From Stutzerimonas stutzeri (GTDB lineage Bacteria > Pseudomonadota > Gammaproteobacteria > Pseudomonadales > Pseudomonadaceae): DNA of 64,000 nt. The DNA is taken from contig NZ_JANGEY010000008.1 in NCBI RefSeq assembly GCF_024451105.1, positions 62,001 through 126,000 of the forward strand. Direction: 5' to 3'. Both the position numbers and the translations under genes were made by a program. The first letter of the stretch is position 1. The number at the start of each line of letters is the position of its first letter. Below are positions 1-11,997 of the stretch, one piece after another. Below the pieces are notes generated by a model. That model was not told the origin of the DNA. It worked only from the letters and a program-made list of their open reading frames with translations, and searched no databases.

Positions 1-229
1 GGTCGGCGGCGAACTTCTCCAGGGCGAACTTGTGCGCCTTCTCGACGTCCTGCTCGGCACGGCGGCGCACGTTCTGCAGCTCGGCGGCAACGCGCAGGGC
101 CTGATCCCGAGCCTCGGCCAGCTGCTCCTCGAGCGCCTGCACGCGCTGCACCAGATCGTCGTCGCTCGCCACTTCGGCCTGCACGGCACTCTCGGGGGTC
201 TGCGGATCGAGCTTCTGTTCGTCAGCCAT
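1..229 (-). CDS. grpE: GrpE nucleotide exchange factor, N-terminal part (cut by window edge)
   Basis: GrpE is the nucleotide exchange factor of the DnaK (Hsp70) chaperone and acts in the cytosol as a dimer. Only about the first 76 codons lie in the window; the gene runs off the left edge. The visible protein has the variable acidic N-terminus followed by the long coiled-coil start ([19 protein letters not shown], then [10 protein letters not shown]), which is typical of GrpE. The start at 229 is an ATG with an AGGAG-type ribosome site a few bases upstream on the minus strand. It is divergent from recN, with the order grpE/recN known from Pseudomonas. The C-terminal beta domain that contacts DnaK is outside the window. 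Confidence 0.93.
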   Translation of the reverse strand, partial: MADEQKLDPQTPESAVQAEVASDDDLVQRVQALEEQLAEARDQALRVAAELQNVRRRAEQDVEKAHKFALEKFAAD

Positions 230-315
230 GGATATCTCCTTGAAAGCAAAGGTAGGGCGCATGGCCCGCGATTCAGCCGCCTATATGGGGGCATCGGCGC
301 CGGCTTCAAGGGGGA

Positions 316-345
316 TTGCCGCCACGCGGAGGACTACTGTATAAA
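316..345 (+). promoter_or_regulatory. Putative recN promoter
   Basis: A TTGCCG -35-like element (316-321) and a TATAAA -10 element (340-345) are separated by 18 bp. The -10 lies inside the first LexA box, so LexA binding would directly occlude RNA polymerase. This is read from sequence only; the transcription start is not shown. Confidence 0.55.
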
Positions 346-352
346 TCCACAA
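337..352. promoter_or_regulatory. LexA box 1 (SOS operator) of recN
   Basis: CTGTATAAATCCACAA matches the gammaproteobacterial LexA consensus CTGT-N8-ACAG except for the last base. It overlaps the putative recN -10 element. Confidence 0.75.
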
Positions 353-356
353 TACA

Positions 357-372
357 CTGTACAGATACACAG
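357..372. promoter_or_regulatory. LexA box 2 (SOS operator) of recN
   Basis: CTGTACAGATACACAG is an exact match to CTGT-N8-ACAG. It lies 20 bp (two helical turns) after box 1, so two LexA dimers could sit on the same face of the DNA. Tandem LexA sites are known upstream of recN in Escherichia coli. Confidence 0.85.
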
Positions 373-399
373 ACCACCGAACCGCGAGGGTCCGCCGCC

Positions 400-2076
400 A
401 TGCTCGTGCACCTGTCGATCCGCAACTACGCCATCGTCGAGCAGCTCGATCTGGAGCTGCGCCCCGGAATGAGCGTCATCACCGGCGAGACCGGCGCCGG
501 CAAGTCGATCATGCTCGACGCCCTAGGCCTGGCCCTCGGCGACCGCGCCGAGCCGGGCGTGGTGCGCCCGGGCGCCGCCAAGGCCGACATCCTCGCCAGC
601 TTCGAGCTGGGCGAGATCGCCGAAGCCCGCCAGTGGCTGGCCGAACGCGACCTGGACAACGACGGCCCGTGCATCCTGCGCAGGGTGATCACTGCCGAGG
701 GCCGCTCGCGCGCCTACATCAACGGCACGCCCTGCCCGCTGGGCGACCTGAAGAACCTCGGCGAACTGCTGATCGACATCCACAGCCAGCACGAGCACCA
801 GTCGCTGCTCAAGCCCGACACCCACCGCCGCCTGCTCGACGCCTACGCCAGCGCCGGCGAACTGGCGCGCCAGGTGCAGCTGGCCGCCCAGCGCTGGCGG
901 CAGACCCGCAGCGAACTGCAGCGCCTGAGCCAGAACAGCGAGGAACAGCACGCCCGCCGCCAGTTGCTCAGCTACCAGCTCGAGGAACTGGACAGCCTCG
1001 CCCTCGCTCCCGGCGAGCTGGAACGGCTGGAGCAGGAGCACAGGACCCTGAACAACGCCGGCGCCCTGCTCGACGCCTGTCGCCAGGTCGTCGACATCTG
1101 CAGCGAGAGCGACGGCGGCACCGTGCTCGGCAGCCTGCGCTGCAGCGTGCAGCGCCTGTCCGGCGGCCAGGCCCGGCCGGCGCCCCTGGAGGAGGCCATC
1201 GGCCTGCTGGCCAGCGCGCAGATCCAGGTCGAAGAGGCGGTGAGCAACCTCAACCGCTTCGTCGACCACTTCGATGCCGACCCGCAGCGCCTGCAACAGA
1301 TCGAGGAGCGCCTGGACAGCATCTATGGCCTGGCGCGCAAGCACCGCGTGCAAGCGGGCGAGCTGGACGAACTGCAGCAGCGCCTGCAGGCCGAGCTGGC
1401 CGGCCTGGACGCCGACGACGCCGCGCTCGAAAGGCTGAGCGCAGAGCTGGACGCCTACGCCCGCCACTACCGGGAGCGCGCCGCGGAACTCAGCGTGCAG
1501 CGCCGCGAGGCCGCCGCCCGCCTGGCGGCCGCGGTGGAAGGCGAGATGCAGCGCCTGGGCATGCCCGGCGGGCGCTTCGCCATCGCCCTGCAGCCGGTTG
1601 CCGGCGAGGAACCGCAACCGCACGGCCAGGAACAGGTGGAGTTCCAGGTCAGCGCCAACCCCGGCCAGCCGCTGAAGAACATCGCCAGGGTCGCCTCCGG
1701 CGGCGAGCTGTCGCGCATCAGCCTGGCCATCCAAGTGATCACCGCGCAGACCTCGCGCACCCCGACCCTGGTGTTCGACGAGGTCGACGTCGGCATCGGC
1801 GGCCCCACCGCCGAGGTGGTCGGCCAGCTGCTGCGCCGCCTCGGCGAGCGCGGCCAGGTGATCACCGTCACCCACCTGCCGCAGGTCGCCGCCCAGGGCC
1901 ACCAGCACCTGTTCGTGCACAAGCAGCGCGGCAGCGACGCGACACGCACCGCCGTCGCCGTGCTCGGCGCCAACCAGCGCGTCGAGGAAGTCGCGCGCAT
2001 GCTCGGCGGCCTCGACCTGTCCCGCGAGTCGCTGGCCCACGCCCGCAAGATGATCGCCAGCGCGCAGGCGGCCTGA
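400..2076 (+). CDS. recN: DNA repair protein RecN
   Basis: RecN is an SMC-like ATPase needed for double-strand break repair and acts on the nucleoid. The 558-residue protein has the usual family length. Walker A is GETGAGKS at residues 29-36, a long coiled-coil region fills the middle, and the C-terminal ABC signature ([13 protein letters not shown]) is followed by Walker B ([13 protein letters not shown]) near residues 455-466. The ATG at 400 is chosen because the protein then begins [15 protein letters not shown], the conserved RecN start; the reading frame is open further upstream, but that part crosses the LexA boxes. Regulation by LexA is strongly suggested by the two boxes. It is convergent with fur, with a shared hairpin between them. 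Confidence 0.97.
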   Translation: MLVHLSIRNYAIVEQLDLELRPGMSVITGETGAGKSIMLDALGLALGDRAEPGVVRPGAAKADILASFELGEIAEARQWLAERDLDNDGPCILRRVITAEGRSRAYINGTPCPLGDLKNLGELLIDIHSQHEHQSLLKPDTHRRLLDAYASAGELARQVQLAAQRWRQTRSELQRLSQNSEEQHARRQLLSYQLEELDSLALAPGELERLEQEHRTLNNAGALLDACRQVVDICSESDGGTVLGSLRCSVQRLSGGQARPAPLEEAIGLLASAQIQVEEAVSNLNRFVDHFDADPQRLQQIEERLDSIYGLARKHRVQAGELDELQQRLQAELAGLDADDAALERLSAELDAYARHYRERAAELSVQRREAAARLAAAVEGEMQRLGMPGGRFAIALQPVAGEEPQPHGQEQVEFQVSANPGQPLKNIARVASGGELSRISLAIQVITAQTSRTPTLVFDEVDVGIGGPTAEVVGQLLRRLGERGQVITVTHLPQVAAQGHQHLFVHKQRGSDATRTAVAVLGANQRVEEVARMLGGLDLSRESLAHARKMIASAQAA

Positions 2077-2094
2077 CGGACGCCGCCGAAAGCG

Positions 2095-2121
2095 AAAAAG
2101 GCGACCCGCAGGTCGCCTCTT
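2095..2121. terminator. Hairpin terminator between recN and fur
   Basis: A GGCGACC/GGTCGCC stem (2100-2106 with 2111-2117) with a CGCA tetraloop is preceded by an A-run and followed by TCTT. The A-run would become a U-run on the minus strand, so the element may serve both convergent genes. Confidence 0.65.
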
Positions 2122-2149
2122 CCAGCCGGAACGCGGTCGGCGCCGCGGT

Positions 2150-2557
2150 TCAGTCTTCCTTCTTGCGCACGTAGAGCACCAGATTGTGGTCGACCAGCTC
2201 GTAGCCGTGCTGGGCAGCGATCTCGCGCTGGCGCTTCTCGATCTGCGGATCGATGAATTCGATCACCTCGCCGCTGTCGACATCGATCATGTGGTCGTGA
2301 TGGGCGCCGTCGGACAGCTCGAAGACCGCGTGGCCGCCGTCGAAGTTGTGCCGTTCGACGAGACCGGCCGCCTCGAACTGGGTCAGCACCCGGTAGACGG
2401 TGGCCAGACCGACGTCCTCGCCAGCCTCCATCAACGCCTTGTAGACGTCCTCGGCGCTCATGTGGCGGTTCCCGGAAGAGTCCAGCATCTGCAGGATCTT
2501 GACCCGGGGCAGGGTGACCTTGAGGCCGGCTTTGCGCAGTTCGTTGTTTTCAACCAT
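2150..2557 (-). CDS. fur: Ferric uptake regulator Fur
   Basis: Fur is the Fe(II)-responsive repressor of iron acquisition genes. The protein is 135 residues, the usual length for pseudomonads. It has the N-terminal winged helix ([15 protein letters not shown], then [16 protein letters not shown]) and the metal-binding dimer domain with HHDHM at residues 86-90 and a second His/Glu-rich strand. It lacks the C-terminal CxxC pairs of E. coli Fur, as is normal in Pseudomonas. The ATG at 2557 gives the standard start [15 protein letters not shown]; the open frame upstream runs antisense through omlA and is not coding. It is divergent from omlA with only 96 bp between start codons. Confidence 0.97.
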   Translation of the reverse strand: MVENNELRKAGLKVTLPRVKILQMLDSSGNRHMSAEDVYKALMEAGEDVGLATVYRVLTQFEAAGLVERHNFDGGHAVFELSDGAHHDHMIDVDSGEVIEFIDPQIEKRQREIAAQHGYELVDHNLVLYVRKKED

Positions 2558-2582
2558 GTTCAGCTTTCTCGCGGAGGAGCGC

Positions 2583-2611
2583 TTCGCAGCCTCCCTCATT
2601 GCGGGTATGAT
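2583..2611 (+). promoter_or_regulatory. Putative omlA (bamE) promoter
   Basis: TTCGCA (2583-2588) and TATGAT (2606-2611) are spaced by 17 bp, 43 bp before the omlA start. Divergent, closely packed omlA and fur promoters are described for Pseudomonas aeruginosa. No clear 19-bp Fur box is visible in the 96-bp gap. Confidence 0.5.
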
Positions 2612-2653
2612 CCCGTTTCTGTTGCCCGCCAAGATAGTGGAAGAGACCCACCG

Positions 2654-3157
2654 ATGCAAAAAGCCAAGCTCATGCTGACCGGCCTCGCTTTCCTGGGACT
2701 TGCAGCACTCGCCGGCTGTTCGTTTCCGGGGGTCTACAAGATCGACATCCAGCAGGGCAACGTGGTTACGCAGGACATGATAGACCAGTTGCGCCCCGGA
2801 ATGACCCGACGCCAGGTGCGGTTTATCATGGGCAACCCGCTGATCACCGACACCTTCCACGCCAATCGCTGGGACTACCTGTACAGTATCCAGCCCGGCG
2901 GCGGCGCCCGCCAGCAGGAGCGCATCAGCCTGACCTTCGACGGCAACGACCAGCTGATCGGTCTGTCCGGCGACTTCGTACCCGGCATGAGCCGCGACGA
3001 GGCGATCAGCGGCGCCGCTCCGACGCGCGAGCCGGGCTCCGCCCCGGCGAGCGAGCCGAAGCCGGCGCCGGGCTCGCTGCTCGAGCAGATCCAGCGCGAG
3101 GTGGACGAGACTCGCGCGGTACCGGTACCCACCCCCGAGCCGCTGGACCTCGAATAG
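2654..3157 (+). CDS. omlA: Outer membrane lipoprotein OmlA / BamE
   Basis: This is the BamE subunit of the beta-barrel assembly machine at the outer membrane, called OmlA in Pseudomonas. The 167-residue protein has a lipoprotein signal ending in the lipobox LAGC with Cys22, then the SmpA/OmlA fold ([20 protein letters not shown] and RWDYLYSI). The C-terminal tail is rich in Pro, Ala and Glu and is longer than in E. coli BamE (113 residues); such extensions are common in pseudomonads. The start at 2654 is the first ATG that gives a proper signal peptide. It is divergent from fur and ends at a strong hairpin shared with the convergent rnfH. Confidence 0.95.
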   Translation: MQKAKLMLTGLAFLGLAALAGCSFPGVYKIDIQQGNVVTQDMIDQLRPGMTRRQVRFIMGNPLITDTFHANRWDYLYSIQPGGGARQQERISLTFDGNDQLIGLSGDFVPGMSRDEAISGAAPTREPGSAPASEPKPAPGSLLEQIQREVDETRAVPVPTPEPLDLE

Positions 3158-3177
3158 ATCGCGCAATCCGCCGTTAC

Positions 3178-3206
3178 AAAAAGCCCGAGCACTGCTCGGG
3201 CTTTTT
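3178..3206. terminator. Bidirectional terminator between omlA and rnfH
   Basis: A perfect 14-bp stem (AAAAAGCCCGAGCA with TGCTCGGGCTTTTT, one-base loop as drawn) has an A-run on one side and a T-run on the other. It can end both convergent transcripts. Confidence 0.9.
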
Positions 3207-3221
3207 CATGGGCGGCGCACG

Positions 3222-3536
3222 TCACTCAGCATCCTTGGCCTTGGCCACCTTGGCGGCGCGCTGCTTGCGTGCCTCCTTGGGATCGGCGATCAACGGCCGG
3301 TAGATCTCGACCCGCTCGCCATCCTCCAGCACCCGCTCCTCGGGCCGGGGCACCGCCTTGCCGAAGATGCCCATGGGCGCGCTGGCCACATCCAGACCGG
3401 GGAAGAAGGCGGCGATCCCCGAGCGCTCGGCGGCCTCGCGCATGGTAGTGCCGTAGGGCACGCTCAGGCGCAGCAGTTTCTGCTTGTCGGCGAGGGCGTA
3501 GACCACCTCGACCGCGATGCTGTCCGGCTTATCCAT
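3222..3536 (-). CDS. rnfH: RnfH family ubiquitin-like protein
   Basis: This small protein of 104 residues belongs to the RnfH/YfjF (UPF0125) family, which has a beta-grasp fold. Its function is poorly known; the name comes from its presence in some rnf clusters. Visible family signatures are [23 protein letters not shown], then GIFGK and the C-terminal [20 protein letters not shown]. The tail is Lys/Ala-rich. The ATG at 3536 gives the conserved MDKPDSI start; a frame extension of ten codons upstream runs into ratA. It overlaps the end of ratA by 8 bp, and this ratA-rnfH pairing is widely conserved. Confidence 0.92.
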   Translation of the reverse strand: MDKPDSIAVEVVYALADKQKLLRLSVPYGTTMREAAERSGIAAFFPGLDVASAPMGIFGKAVPRPEERVLEDGERVEIYRPLIADPKEARKQRAAKVAKAKDAE

Positions 3537-3963
3537 ACAGCTGCTTGGCTCTCTGGCAGAAGGCATCGACCATGGTGGTCGCCGCCTGGTTGAACAGCGG
3601 CCCGAGGGTGGCCTTGACCAGCGCCCCGGAGTAGTCGAAGGTCAGGTCGAGGGTGATCTTGCAGGCGCTGTCGCCGAGCGCCTGGAACTGCCAGAGACCG
3701 TAGAGGGCGCTGAACGGCCCCTGTTCCAGCTTCATCTCGATCGACTCGCCCGGCACCAGGGTGTTGCGGGTGGTGAACTGCTGGCTGATCCCCGCCTTGC
3801 CGACCTTGAGGGTCGCGCGCATGTGCGCAGGACCGCTCTCCAGCACCTCGGCGGCGCTGCACCAGGGCAGGAACTGCGGGTAGCTGGCCACGTCGTTGAC
3901 CAGCTCGTACAGCGCCTGCGCCGGATAGGGCAACAGGGCCGAGCGTTGGATATGGGTGCTCAT
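3529..3963 (-). CDS. ratA: RatA family START-domain protein (ribosome association toxin type)
   Basis: This 144-residue protein is of the RatA/PasT/Coq10 family with a START/SRPBCC fold ([24 protein letters not shown] at the N-terminus, then [12 protein letters not shown] and the C-terminal amphipathic helix). In E. coli RatA was reported to block 70S formation; in other species relatives act in ubiquinone handling, so the cellular role here is open. The ATG at 3963 fits the family start. It overlaps rnfH by 8 bp, which suggests translational coupling, and is divergent from smpB with 117 bp between starts. Confidence 0.92.
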   Translation of the reverse strand: MSTHIQRSALLPYPAQALYELVNDVASYPQFLPWCSAAEVLESGPAHMRATLKVGKAGISQQFTTRNTLVPGESIEMKLEQGPFSALYGLWQFQALGDSACKITLDLTFDYSGALVKATLGPLFNQAATTMVDAFCQRAKQLYG

Positions 3964-4041
3964 GCGGAACTCACCGGAAAACAGGCGCACATTGTCCGGA
4001 ATTCGCCGCAGCGGCTCAAGCGCTCCACCCCACCAAGATGC

Positions 4042-4071
4042 TTGGCGCGGCGCCTGGCAAATCCCTATAAT
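4042..4071 (+). promoter_or_regulatory. smpB promoter with almost no leader
   Basis: A perfect TATAAT -10 (4066-4071) follows TTGGCG (4042-4047) with an 18-bp spacer. The smpB ATG is at 4081, only nine bases after the -10, so the predicted start of transcription leaves a leader of roughly 0-4 bases. No Shine-Dalgarno sequence fits between them. Confidence 0.65.
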
Positions 4072-4080
4072 GCGCCCCCT

Positions 4081-4563
4081 ATGGCTAAACAGAAAAAACA
4101 CCCCGCCGGCAGCATCGCCCTCAACAAGAAGGCCCTGCACGACTATCACATCGAGCAGCGCTTCGAAGCGGGCATCGCCCTCGCGGGCTGGGAAATCAAG
4201 AGCCTGCGCGCCGGCAAGGGCCAGCTCACCGACAGCTACGTGCTGCTCAAGGATGGCGAGGCCTGGCTGTTCGGCAGCCACATCACCCCGCTGAACGCCG
4301 CCAGCACCCACGTCATCGCCGACCCGATGCGCACCCGCAAGCTGCTGCTGCACAAGAGCGAACTGGGCAAGCTGTTCGGCGCGGTGCAGCAGAAGGGCTA
4401 CGCCTGCGTGGCGCTGTCGCTGTACTGGAAGAAGCACCTGGTCAAGTGCGAGATTGCCCTGGCCAAGGGCAAGAAGGAATTCGACAAGCGCGCCGTGGAG
4501 AAGGAGCGCGACTCCGACCGCGAGATCCAGCGCGCCATCCGCAGCAAGGGCAAGGACGACTGA
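4081..4563 (+). CDS. smpB: SsrA (tmRNA)-binding protein SmpB
   Basis: SmpB carries tmRNA into stalled ribosomes for trans-translation. At 160 residues it has the normal length. The conserved parts are the N-terminal oligonucleotide-binding barrel ([27 protein letters not shown] split over residues 15-41, [16 protein letters not shown]) and the basic C-terminal tail ([16 protein letters not shown], then [12 protein letters not shown]) that enters the decoding centre. The start is the ATG directly after a consensus -10 box, pointing to a leaderless or nearly leaderless mRNA. The tmRNA gene itself is not in the window. Confidence 0.97.
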   Translation: MAKQKKHPAGSIALNKKALHDYHIEQRFEAGIALAGWEIKSLRAGKGQLTDSYVLLKDGEAWLFGSHITPLNAASTHVIADPMRTRKLLLHKSELGKLFGAVQQKGYACVALSLYWKKHLVKCEIALAKGKKEFDKRAVEKERDSDREIQRAIRSKGKDD

Positions 4564-4608
4564 CCCGTCTGGCGTCGCCCATTGCCGCGGCACCGCCCCC
4601 CCCTTGCG

Positions 4609-5382
4609 CTACCCCTCCAGCTCCTGCCGCCGCCGCGCGCGCGCCTGGCGCCGCTCCTCCCGCCGCACCTCGGCGAGCACCTCCTGCACATAGTGGATGT
4701 GGCGACTGGAGATCGTCCGCGCCTCCTCGGCGCGCCCCGCAACGATCGCCTCGAACAGCTCGCGGTGCTGCTCCATCAGCATCTCGCGGGTCTCGCTGCG
4801 CTGGGCGTACATGCCGCCGATGTTGGTCACCACGTTGCGCTTGAGCAGGTCGAACAGCCCCTTGATGGTGTGCAGCAGCACCGCGTTGTGGCTGGCCTCG
4901 GCGATCGCCAGATGGAAGCGCGCATCGGCCAGCCCCTCCTCCGCCCCACCGCCCGGCTGCGGCGCCGCATAGCAGGCCTGCAGGCGCTCGAAGGCCTCGC
5001 GCAGGCGCTGGTGGTCCAGCGGCGTGGCGCGCTGCGCGGCGTAGTAGGCGCAGGCGCCCTCCAGGGTGTGGCAGAACTCCAGCAGGTCGCGCTGGGCCTC
5101 CTCGCTGCTCTCCAGCAGCTGCAGCAGCGGATCACTGAAGGTCGAACCCAGTCCCTCGGCCACGTAGGTACCGCCACCTTGACGACTGACCAGCAGGCCG
5201 CGCGCCGCCAGCTTCTGGATCGCCTCGCGCAGCGAGGGCCGCGACACGCCGAACTGCTCGGCCAGCGCGCGCTCCGGCGGCAGACGCTCGCCGGCCTTGA
5301 GCGAGCCTTCGAGGATCATCGCCTCGAGGCGCGCCACTATGTCGTCCGACAGACGGCGCTGCCGGACCGGACCGAATCCCAT
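4609..5382 (-). CDS. lldR: GntR/FadR-family regulator of lactate utilisation (LldR)
   Basis: This transcription factor is predicted to repress the divergent lldPDE operon until lactate binds. The 257-residue protein has an N-terminal GntR winged helix (LKAGERLPPERALAEQFGVS, then RPSLREAIQKLAARGLL, residues about 30-70) and a C-terminal all-helical FCD ligand domain with the usual metal-binding His/Asp (DARFHLAIAEASHN, then MEQHRELFEAI). The ATG at 5382 is preferred to one ten codons upstream because it has a GGAG site at good distance. The C-terminus is unusually Arg-rich. A perfect FadR-type operator lies between this gene and lldP. Confidence 0.9.
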   Translation of the reverse strand: MGFGPVRQRRLSDDIVARLEAMILEGSLKAGERLPPERALAEQFGVSRPSLREAIQKLAARGLLVSRQGGGTYVAEGLGSTFSDPLLQLLESSEEAQRDLLEFCHTLEGACAYYAAQRATPLDHQRLREAFERLQACYAAPQPGGGAEEGLADARFHLAIAEASHNAVLLHTIKGLFDLLKRNVVTNIGGMYAQRSETREMLMEQHRELFEAIVAGRAEEARTISSRHIHYVQEVLAEVRREERRQARARRRQELEG

Positions 5383-5550
5383 TGCTCGTATCTCCACTGG
5401 TTTGACCACCACAAGCCCGCCGCACGGGGCGGCGCGTCAGCCTAGCGCCGCCGGCGCCAACCATACAGGGCAGCGCCGCCCGACCAAAGTCGTAGCAGGG
5501 CGAATTGACAGCATCACGGGTGACTTTTAACCTGAGCGACGCCGCTTGTA

Positions 5551-5567
5551 AATTGGTATTACCAATT
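5551..5567. promoter_or_regulatory. LldR operator
   Basis: AATTGGTATTACCAATT is a perfect 7-3-7 inverted repeat. It contains the FadR-subfamily core TnGTnnnACnA and matches the site type described for LldR proteins. It lies 111 bp before lldP and 169 bp from lldR, consistent with control of the divergent operon. Confidence 0.85.
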
Positions 5568-5677
5568 CAGGCCAACAAATCCAAGAACCGGCCATGAGGT
5601 ACAGCCATGTCTGCTCCGCACGCCCGTTACACCCTTCCCTTCTGCCTGCGCACCGCGCACTGAGCCGAGGTATCGCC

Positions 5678-7378
5678 ATGCAACCCGGAACTCTCGCGCT
5701 GCTCGCCTTCTCCCCGATCCTGCTCGCCGCCATCCTGCTGGTCGGCCTGCGCTGGCCGGCCAAGCGCGCCATGCCGCTGGTCTATCTGCTCACCGCCGGC
5801 ATCGGCCTGTTCGCCTGGGAGATGAGCCTCAACCGCGTGCTCGCCTCCACCGTACAGGGGCTGATCATCACCGTCGGCGTGCTGTGGATCATCTTCGGCG
5901 CCATCCTGCTGCTCAACACCCTCAAGCACTCCGGCGGCATCACCGCGATCCGCGCCGGCTTCACCACCATCAGCCCCGACCGGCGCATCCAGGCGATCAT
6001 CATCGCCTGGCTGTTCGGCTGCTTCATCGAGGGTGCCTCCAGCTTCGGCACCCCGGCGGCGATCGCCGCGCCGCTGCTGGTCGCCATCGGCTTCCCGGCG
6101 CTGGCCGCGGTGCTGATGGGCATGCTGGTGCAGAGCACCCCGGTGTCCTTCGGCGCGGTCGGAACGCCGATCATCATCGGCCTCAACAGCGGCCTGGACA
6201 GCGCCGGCATCGGCGCCCGCCTGGTCGAACAGGGCTCCAGCTGGGAGCTGTTCCTGCAGCAGATCACCAGCAACGTGGCGATCATCCACGCCCTGGTCGG
6301 CACGGTGATGCCGCTGATCATGGCGCTGATGCTGACCCGCTTCTTCGGCAAGGAGAAGAGCTGGAAGGCCGGCTTCGAGGTGCTGCCGTTCGCGCTGTTC
6401 GCCGGCATCGCCTTCACCGTGCCCTATGCCGCCACCGGGGTGTTCCTCGGCCCCGAGTTCCCCTCGCTGCTCGGCGGGCTGATTGGTCTGGCCATTGTCA
6501 CCAGCGCCGCACGCTTCGGCTTCCTGGTGCCGAAGAAGGCCTGGGACTTCGCCGACGCCAAGGACTGGCCGAGCGAGTGGCTGGGCAGCGTCGAAATGAA
6601 GCTCGACCAGCTCACCGCCCGCCCGATGAGCACCCTGCGCGCCTGGCTGCCCTACGTGCTGGTCGGCGCCCTGCTGGTGATCAGCCGGGTGTTCCCGGAA
6701 GTCGGCGCCGCGCTGAAATCCGTGGTGCTGGTGTTCCCCGACATCCTCGGCGAGACCGGCATCAAGGCCGACTTCATGCCGCTGTACCTGCCGGGCGGCA
6801 TCCTCGTCGCGGTGGTGCTGGCCACCTTCTTCCTGCACGGCATGAAGGTCCGCGAGCTGACCGCCGCCGTCGGCGAATCCAGCAAGGTGCTGCTCGGCGC
6901 CGGCTTCGTGCTGCTGTTCACCGTGCCGATGGTGCGCATCCTGATCAACTCCGGGATCAACGCCGCCGAGCTGCCGAGCATGCCGATCGCCATGGCGCAG
7001 TGGGTGGCCGACAGCGTCGGCAGCATCTACCCGCTGCTGGCGCCGAGCATCGGCGCCCTCGGCGCCTTCATCGCCGGATCCAACACGGTCAGCAACATGA
7101 TGCTCAGCCAGTTCCAGTTCGGCGTGGCCGAGAACCTCGGCATCTCCACCGCGCTGATCGTCGCCGTACAGGCCATCGGCGCCGCCGCCGGCAACATGGT
7201 GGCGATCCACAACGTGGTGGCCGCCTCAGCGACCGTCGGCCTGCTCGGCCGCGAGGGCAGCACCCTGCGCAAGACCATCTGGCCGACGCTTTACTACATC
7301 CTGTTCACCGGCCTGATCGCCCTGCTGGCCATCTACGTCCTCGGCGTCAGCGACCCGCTGGCCGCCGCTCAAGCCTGA
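5678..7378 (+). CDS. lldP: L-lactate permease
   Basis: LldP imports lactate (and related 2-hydroxy acids) with protons across the inner membrane. The 566-residue protein is almost wholly hydrophobic, with about 12-14 membrane segments, and carries family motifs such as [20 protein letters not shown] and [13 protein letters not shown]. The ATG at 5678 ([16 protein letters not shown]) starts directly before the first membrane helix; an in-frame start 28 codons upstream would add a hydrophilic stretch and is less likely. First gene of lldP-lldD-lldE, 61 bp before lldD, controlled by the LldR operator upstream. Confidence 0.95.
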   Translation: MQPGTLALLAFSPILLAAILLVGLRWPAKRAMPLVYLLTAGIGLFAWEMSLNRVLASTVQGLIITVGVLWIIFGAILLLNTLKHSGGITAIRAGFTTISPDRRIQAIIIAWLFGCFIEGASSFGTPAAIAAPLLVAIGFPALAAVLMGMLVQSTPVSFGAVGTPIIIGLNSGLDSAGIGARLVEQGSSWELFLQQITSNVAIIHALVGTVMPLIMALMLTRFFGKEKSWKAGFEVLPFALFAGIAFTVPYAATGVFLGPEFPSLLGGLIGLAIVTSAARFGFLVPKKAWDFADAKDWPSEWLGSVEMKLDQLTARPMSTLRAWLPYVLVGALLVISRVFPEVGAALKSVVLVFPDILGETGIKADFMPLYLPGGILVAVVLATFFLHGMKVRELTAAVGESSKVLLGAGFVLLFTVPMVRILINSGINAAELPSMPIAMAQWVADSVGSIYPLLAPSIGALGAFIAGSNTVSNMMLSQFQFGVAENLGISTALIVAVQAIGAAAGNMVAIHNVVAASATVGLLGREGSTLRKTIWPTLYYILFTGLIALLAIYVLGVSDPLAAAQA

Positions 7379-7439
7379 ACCCGACCTCGCCCCGGCCCGC
7401 CCGGGGCGAGGTCCTCGCGAATCCACCGGGAGCCGTCGC

Positions 7440-8585
7440 ATGATCATCTCCGCCTCCACCGACTACCGCGCCGCCGCCCAGCGTCGCCTGCCGCCGTTCC
7501 TGTTCCACTACATCGACGGCGGCGCCTACGCCGAGTACACCCTCAAGCGCAACGTCGAGGATCTGGCCGGCATCGCCCTGCGCCAGCGGGTGCTGAAGAA
7601 CATGTCCGAGCTGAACCTCGGCAGCGAACTGTTCGGCGAGCAACTGGCCCTGCCGGTGGCTCTGGCCCCGGTCGGCCTGACCGGCATGTACGCCCGGCGC
7701 GGCGAGGTGCAGGCGGCGCGTGCCGCGGCGGCCAAGGGCGTGCCCTTCACCCTGTCCACCGTGTCGGTCTGCCCGATCGAGGAAGTCGCCCCGGCCATCG
7801 ACCGGCCGATGTGGTTCCAGCTCTACGTGCTCAAGGACCGCGGCTTCATGCGCAACGCCCTGGAGCGCGCCAAGGCCGCCGGGGTCACCACCCTGGTGTT
7901 CACCGTCGACATGCCGGTGCCCGGCGCCCGCTACCGCGACGCCCACTCGGGGATGAGCGGCCCCAATGCGGCCATGCGCCGCTACCTGCAGGCGGTCACC
8001 CATCCGCGCTGGGCGCTGGACGTCGGCCTGCTCGGCAAGCCCCACGACCTGGGCAACATCTCCACCTACCGCGGCAACCCCACCGGCCTCGAGGACTACA
8101 TCGGCTGGCTGGCCAACAACTTCGACCCGTCGATCTCCTGGAAGGACCTGGAGTGGATCCGCGACTTCTGGGACGGCCCGATGGTCATCAAGGGCATCCT
8201 CGACCCGGACGACGCCCGCGACGCGGTGAAGTTCGGCGCCGACGGCATCGTCGTCTCCAACCACGGCGGCCGTCAGCTCGACGGCGTGCTGTCCAGCGCC
8301 CGCGCCCTGCCGGCGATCGCCGACGCGGTGAAGGGCGAACTGAAGATCCTCGCCGACTCGGGCATCCGCACCGGCCTGGACGTGGTACGCATGCTCGCCC
8401 TCGGCGCCGACGCGGTGCTGCTCGGCCGCGCCTTCGTCTACGCCCTGGCCGCCGACGGCGAAGCCGGGGTGCGCAACCTGCTGGAGCTGATCGAGAAGGA
8501 AATGCGCGTGGCCATGGTGCTGACCGGCGCCCGCTCGATCGCCGAGATCGACCGCGACTCGCTGGTCCGCGAACTCGGCGCCTGA
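7440..8585 (+). CDS. lldD: L-lactate dehydrogenase (quinone/cytochrome type, FMN)
   Basis: LldD oxidises L-lactate to pyruvate on the inner membrane and passes electrons to the respiratory chain. The 381-residue protein is an FMN-dependent alpha-hydroxy acid oxidase with the TIM-barrel signatures [38 protein letters not shown] and [11 protein letters not shown], the last holding the catalytic His near residue 275, and the C-terminal phosphate site [28 protein letters not shown] (two conserved Gly/Arg patches). Middle gene of the lld operon, 56 bp before lldE. Confidence 0.96.
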   Translation: MIISASTDYRAAAQRRLPPFLFHYIDGGAYAEYTLKRNVEDLAGIALRQRVLKNMSELNLGSELFGEQLALPVALAPVGLTGMYARRGEVQAARAAAAKGVPFTLSTVSVCPIEEVAPAIDRPMWFQLYVLKDRGFMRNALERAKAAGVTTLVFTVDMPVPGARYRDAHSGMSGPNAAMRRYLQAVTHPRWALDVGLLGKPHDLGNISTYRGNPTGLEDYIGWLANNFDPSISWKDLEWIRDFWDGPMVIKGILDPDDARDAVKFGADGIVVSNHGGRQLDGVLSSARALPAIADAVKGELKILADSGIRTGLDVVRMLALGADAVLLGRAFVYALAADGEAGVRNLLELIEKEMRVAMVLTGARSIAEIDRDSLVRELGA

Positions 8586-8641
8586 CCGCACAGCCGTTGC
8601 AGGAACCGACCTGCCGGCGCCTGCCACTACCGGAGTCATCC

Positions 8642-11455
<2,814 letters not shown>

Positions 11456-11491
11456 GCCACCCACGAATCAAGGTCGTGCTACGGCACTTTC

Positions 11492-11518
11492 GACCCCGCC
11501 TCGCGCGGGGTCTTTTTT
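11492..11518 (+). terminator. Terminator of the lldPDE operon
   Basis: GACCCCGC (11492-11499) pairs with GCGGGGTC (11505-11512), followed at once by six T. A strong intrinsic terminator 36 bp after lldE. Confidence 0.9.
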
Positions 11519-11529
11519 GGCCTGCGGGC

Positions 11530-11997
11530 TCAGTTCCCCTTCGGCCACGGCATGATCGGGATGGCGGTCACCGCGTTCTGCGGGCTGCCTTCGATGACCC
11601 GGTCGCTGTAGACCAGATAGACCAGGGTGTTGCGCTTCTGGTCGAAGAAACGCACCACCTGCATGGTCTTGAACACCAGCGAGGTGCGCTCTTTGAACAC
11701 CTCCTCGCCCTCTTCCAGCCTGTCGCGGAAGCGGATCGGGCCGACCTGGCGGCAGGCGATCGACGCCTCGGCGCGGTCCTCGGCCAGCCCCAGGCCGCCC
11801 TTGATGCCGCCGGTCCTCGGTCGCGACAGGTAGCAGGTCACTCCCTCCACCTTGGGGTCGTCGAAGGCCTCGACGACGATCTTGTGGTTGGGGCCGAGCA
11901 GCTTGAACACCGTGGAGACTTCGCCGACCACCTCGGCCTGCGCCGCAGCGGCGGACAGCCCGAGGGCGGCGGTCAGCGTGCGCAGGACCGCCCTCAT
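11530..11997 (-). CDS. creA: CreA family periplasmic protein
   Basis: This is a 155-residue protein of the CreA family, whose biochemical role is unknown. It has a short cleavable signal peptide ([21 protein letters not shown]) and then [39 protein letters not shown] and [20 protein letters not shown], all hallmarks of the family. Two Cys (in VTCYLS and IACRQV) may form a disulfide in the periplasm. Its start overlaps the proB stop by 4 bp, so it is translated as the second gene of proB-creA, an arrangement known in Pseudomonas. Confidence 0.92.
   Translation of the reverse strand: MRAVLRTLTAALGLSAAAAQAEVVGEVSTVFKLLGPNHKIVVEAFDDPKVEGVTCYLSRPRTGGIKGGLGLAEDRAEASIACRQVGPIRFRDRLEEGEEVFKERTSLVFKTMQVVRFFDQKRNTLVYLVYSDRVIEGSPQNAVTAIPIMPWPKGN

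Noticed and set aside
523..2040. A 505-codon minus-strand frame opposite recN
   Set aside because: Low-complexity Ala/Gly/Leu/Gln composition, no motif, fully inside recN.
2558..2653. Fur box in the fur/omlA gap
   Set aside because: No GATAATGATAATCATTATC-like 19-mer with enough matches could be seen.
3964..4080. tmRNA gene next to smpB
   Set aside because: The gap is 117 bp, too short for ssrA, and shows only the smpB promoter.
5627..7210. A 527-codon minus-strand frame opposite lldP
   Set aside because: Extremely rich in Gly, His, Asp and Gln, the mirror of membrane-helix codons; not a protein family.
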